Source: Dyadobacter sp.
GTDB lineage: Bacteria; Bacteroidota; Bacteroidia; Cytophagales; Spirosomataceae
DNA: 64,000 nt
Assembly: GCF_017744695.1 (NCBI RefSeq)
Contig: NZ_JAGIAS010000001.1
Coordinates: 773,013-837,012 of the forward strand
Direction: 5' to 3'
A model generated the notes under the pieces. That model searched no databases. It was not told where the DNA came from and saw nothing but the letters and a program-made list of their open reading frames with translations. Both the position numbers and the translations under genes were made by a program. Of this stretch, positions 61,324 to 64,000 are shown one piece after another. Positions within the stretch are counted from its first letter, which is position 1. Each line of letters opens with the position of its first letter.

Positions 61324-61475
61324 AATATCGGTTAAGGCTGAGATTGGGATTAAAATTATTCACCGGCGTGCCCAAAGTGTGCAAAAACCAGCTATTTTCA
61401 TAACCTCGAAGCAAGAAATCAACGTCCACCATACAACTGGCCACCAAGATTGTCCTTTACCCAACTGGTATCAAT

Positions 61476-62237
61476 ATGAAACACTTGTTCGTTTTCTACC
61501 TGCTTGACGTCTTCCTATTACTGGCAAGCGCCGCCTACGCACAGGTCGGGATTGGCACCACCACGCCTCATCCCAGCGCGCAACTCGAAATCGTCGCCAC
61601 CCAAAAGGGATTACTTATCCCCCGGATGGGCCTGACCGAAAGGACCGGAATCGCAACACCGGCAACCGGGTTGATGATCTACCAGACCGATAATGACCCA
61701 GGTTTTTACTACTTCGATGGAATTGCCTGGGCAAAAGTGGGAGCTATCAAGAATCCGGCCGGATTTTCTGCAGTGGGAAATAGTACACCTGCATTCGTTC
61801 CCAGCACGGGCCGCATCCAGATTCCGTGGACGCAAATATATACCTCAGTCGGTTTCCTTGACATTCCTGCATCGCGCTTTACGGTTGGTGAAAATGGCTT
61901 TTATAAACTATCCGCCGACATCACTTACGACGCCGAAAGCGGGACCGGAAATCTCCCCCCCAACTCGAATCCTTATATTGCCATCCGCAACGCTTCAACA
62001 TCGCAGGTTTATGCCAAAACCAAGTTCCCGGTTACGGATATTGTTATACCGCCAAGCAGCAAACTTCGATCGATCCCTTCCGCAAGTACCCTTCACATTG
62101 AAGGCACTGCTTTTCTTAACGCAGGAGACAGCATCGAGCTTTATTATGATCAAAGCGCTTCGGGAATGTCATTTTCGGTCAACAGTGTGGATGGCCCCCC
62201 TTTTGCGCATTGGTCGGTGCTCAAAATCGCGGACTGA
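61476..62237 (+). CDS. Secreted protein with C1q/TNF-like C-terminal domain
   Basis: A 253-residue protein with a signal peptide (VFYLLDVFLLLASAAYAQ). After it comes the Bacteroidota surface-protein opening VGIGTTTPHPSAQLEIVATQ, KGLLIPRMGLTERTGIATPA and MIYQTDNDPGFYYFDGIAWA, usually found in large adhesin or tail-like proteins. The C-terminal part (FTVGENGFYKLSADITYDAE, LHIEGTAFLNAGDSIELYYDQ) has the jelly-roll pattern of C1q-like trimers. Likely a trimeric surface or secreted protein. Monocistronic. Confidence 0.72.
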   Translation: MKHLFVFYLLDVFLLLASAAYAQVGIGTTTPHPSAQLEIVATQKGLLIPRMGLTERTGIATPATGLMIYQTDNDPGFYYFDGIAWAKVGAIKNPAGFSAVGNSTPAFVPSTGRIQIPWTQIYTSVGFLDIPASRFTVGENGFYKLSADITYDAESGTGNLPPNSNPYIAIRNASTSQVYAKTKFPVTDIVIPPSSKLRSIPSASTLHIEGTAFLNAGDSIELYYDQSASGMSFSVNSVDGPPFAHWSVLKIAD

Positions 62238-62502
62238 CCCGCGAATAAGCAACCCTTTTTACCCTTACCGCCCTGCGCACGCAGGAGCACCTCCGCTTCC
62301 TGCGCATTACGCTTACTCCTGCACGCAAGCACCACATGTGCGCCCGCTTCGAAAAGTACTAATGCCCAGCCCGCTCTCCCCGCTCGTCTCCCATCAATAA
62401 CCAGCCTACACCATTAATTCACTTACAAATTTACATACGGCTCAGAGGTATTGCTTTGCATCCAGATAATCCTGTCGCAAAATGTAAATCAGTTCTCACA
62501 AG
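62238..62502. other. Leader region of the first tandem lipoprotein gene
   Basis: Contains no gene. From 62451 the string TTGCTTTGCATCCAG and then GTAAATCA (62484-62491) precede the ATG by 52 and 19 bases. Nearly the same strings occur at 63425-63434 and 63458-63465 before the next gene, 51 and 18 bases from its ATG. TTGCTTTG may be a -7 promoter element with one mismatch. Confidence 0.5.
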
Positions 62503-63225
62503 ATGAATGTAGTGCAAAAATTACCATTTAGCCTGTCGCTGGCCTGTTGCATAATGATGAGTGCTTGTTCGCAGGAAGACACCCAGGTCCCACAGCCCCA
62601 AACAGAAAAAGTACCCTCAACCGCGAACCTGAAAGTAAATGCAATACCAGTAATGCCTCCCACTGACGGGCCTGCCGGGCTTGGTGTTTATGCAAATGGC
62701 TGGTTCAAATTCGTCAACTATAAGCCCGATGACCTTCATGAGCACGCGGCGGGAACTTCCACACTGACGCACGCCTGGGGACACCCTGCTATGCCCTGGC
62801 TGAAACCGCTTCCTGAGCCGGTACCGAAAGCGGGAAACTTTTTAACATTCATCAGACATGAAAATGTGCTCGGCGCAGGCATACAAGGCCATTCCCAGGT
62901 AAGGACCATTATTAAAAATTTGAAACCAGGGAAGAAATACTCGATATCATTATACGGAGCTTCATCGATCGGAATCGTCAATGGCCTGACTACGCAATAT
63001 GCCGATGCAATCTATATTCTGACCACCGGCACAAACGTAGGCTATGCATATATTGACCTGGCGGGATTAAAGGCGCAATGGAAACACCGCATTTTAACAT
63101 TCCAGGCTACCGGTACTACTGCTACGTTCCTTTTTGGCTGTTTAGGTCCGGGTGGCAGCCTTCCTAAACAATACTATTATTATGGTCATCTCTTTGTCGA
63201 TCTAGACTCGTTACAGGAGATTTGA
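62503..63225 (+). CDS. Tandem lipoprotein of unknown function, first copy
   Basis: A 240-residue protein with a lipoprotein signal (LSLACCIMMSACSQEDTQ; acidic residues right after the Cys fit surface export). The mature part has no recognised domain; it is beta-rich with GLGVYANGWFKFVN, DDLHEHAAGTSTLTHAWG and LKPGKKYSISLYGASSI, and ends YYYYGHLFVDLDSLQEI. It is clearly related to the partial gene downstream (same opening, same D-D-L-x-x-x-AAGTST-x-T-H-x-WG and K-x-GKKY motifs). Possibly a carbohydrate-binding-like or adhesin module (guess). Confidence 0.8.
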   Translation: MNVVQKLPFSLSLACCIMMSACSQEDTQVPQPQTEKVPSTANLKVNAIPVMPPTDGPAGLGVYANGWFKFVNYKPDDLHEHAAGTSTLTHAWGHPAMPWLKPLPEPVPKAGNFLTFIRHENVLGAGIQGHSQVRTIIKNLKPGKKYSISLYGASSIGIVNGLTTQYADAIYILTTGTNVGYAYIDLAGLKAQWKHRILTFQATGTTATFLFGCLGPGGSLPKQYYYYGHLFVDLDSLQEI

Positions 63226-63475
63226 TTCTTCAACATAACCGCATAGTTGAGTTCCAGGAATAATCACATATATGAAGTCGCAAACCAAAGTAATGTTACA
63301 TATCCTGCTGCTCCGGCAATTTTATTTCTACGGTTTGTAATCAATACAAAAAAGCCTTCTACCAGAGAAGTAACCACGCATTACCGTTGATTCATTTCTC
63401 ACATTCTCTTCTAATTTAACCGTGTTGCTTTGCAGCCAGTTAGAATCTTTTTTTCACGTAAATCAATTTTCAAAA

Positions 63476-64000
63476 ATGAATTTAGTACAAAAATTACCAT
63501 TAGGTTTGGCGCTGGCGACTTGCATAATGATGAGTAGCTGCTCGCAAGAGGATGTGGCGCAGCCACAAAAAAACAAAATGGAAAACGGTTTTAGCAGCGA
63601 ACGCGGAGGAGGGCCTTTGCAGGGAGTTCCTCAAATTCCAGCCACTGACGCTTCTCCGGGGCACAACGTATTCGCGACAGGATGGATAAGAGCCATTAAT
63701 GCCAGCCCTGACGATTTGGAACTATACGCAGCAGGAACCTCAACTAAAACTCACTTATGGGGTGATCAGAGTTACCCATGGACAAAACCGCTACTTCAAC
63801 CATCAGGTTACAATAGCAATAAAACGAACAATTTTGTCACTATCATGGCGCAAAGTAAGGTCATCAACGGATCCGCAACAAATTCAAAAGCTATTTCAAA
63901 AATCAAAAATTTAAAGGTCGGCAAAAAGTATGCAGTGACCATCTCCGTGGCTAGTACTGTTTACCTCAGGAATGGAGAACCTACTCAATACGCACCCGCT
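63476..64000 (+). CDS. Tandem lipoprotein of unknown function, second copy (cut by window edge)
   Basis: The frame starts at the ATG at 63476 (MNLVQKLPLGLALATCIMMS, then SCSQEDVAQ) and is open to the right edge, giving 175 residues so far. It parallels the preceding gene: lipoprotein signal, Pro/Asn-rich linker (GGGPLQGVPQIPATDASPGH), FATGWIRAINASPDDLELYA, AAGTSTKTHLWGDQSYPWTK, NFVTIMAQSKV and IKNLKVGKKYAVTISVAST. The signal peptide and leader are more alike than the mature parts, which suggests gene duplication followed by divergence of the exposed part. Confidence 0.8.
   Translation, partial: MNLVQKLPLGLALATCIMMSSCSQEDVAQPQKNKMENGFSSERGGGPLQGVPQIPATDASPGHNVFATGWIRAINASPDDLELYAAGTSTKTHLWGDQSYPWTKPLLQPSGYNSNKTNNFVTIMAQSKVINGSATNSKAISKIKNLKVGKKYAVTISVASTVYLRNGEPTQYAPA

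Overview
The window looks like chromosomal DNA of a Bacteroidota bacterium of the order Cytophagales; a Dyadobacter/Spirosomaceae-type genome is the best guess. The evidence is an ECF sigma/FecR/SusC/SusD array, a type IX secretion (T9SS) sorting domain on a GH9 enzyme, PadR-linked permeases with a prefix domain, a CusA-TolC fusion, DUF4097/DUF4159/DUF4175/DUF6660 proteins, Bacteroidota-type promoters (TTTG...TAnnTTTG), and gaps full of short hairpin repeats. No rRNA, tRNA, IS element, phage or CRISPR array was recognised. Both window edges cut genes.

Layout. 1-1034: 5' part of a membrane protein gene (cut by the edge) and a small orphan gene. 1314-6138 (minus): a zinc metalloprotease downstream of an ABC ATPase/permease/DUF3299 operon resembling the zinc-responsive PA4064-PA4066 set of Pseudomonas. 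6610-17037 (minus): ECF sigma, FecR, SusC, SusD and two tandem M20 amidohydrolases, so the cargo is probably a peptide or amino-acid conjugate rather than a glycan. 17350-20341 (minus): a second ECF sigma with a HEAT-repeat membrane partner and two secreted DUF4097 proteins. 20522-26165 (plus): a PadR regulator and two large FtsX/MacB-type permeases.

26184-40688 (minus) is the most unusual part. Two TldD/TldE metalloprotease pairs, a DUF4159 protein, a MoxR AAA+ ATPase, a DUF58 (vWA) protein, a BatA-type membrane protein, a DUF4175 protein and another membrane protein lie in one direction. Each TldD has a twin-arginine-like leader and each TldE has none, which suggests the pairs may be exported folded. 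Three of these genes start with TTG.

40915-46186: a single-domain response regulator; a small operon (sugar isomerase-like protein, MFS sugar porter, PhyH-type dioxygenase) divergent from an AraC regulator; and a haem-binding protein. 46237-48648: a secreted GH9 glucanase. 48947-53477 (plus): phenylalanine/tyrosine catabolism (homogentisate dioxygenase, HPPD, phenylalanine hydroxylase, fumarylacetoacetase), followed by a TetR regulator with a palindrome over its promoter. 54216-60214 (minus): heavy-metal efflux (DUF6660, CusA-TolC fusion, adaptor). 60422-64000: small secreted proteins and lipoproteins, ending in a tandem lipoprotein pair with matched leaders.

Many gaps between genes hold hairpins or degenerate short tandem repeats in inverted arrangement, of at least eight different kinds. 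They account for several spurious N-terminal extensions of open frames.
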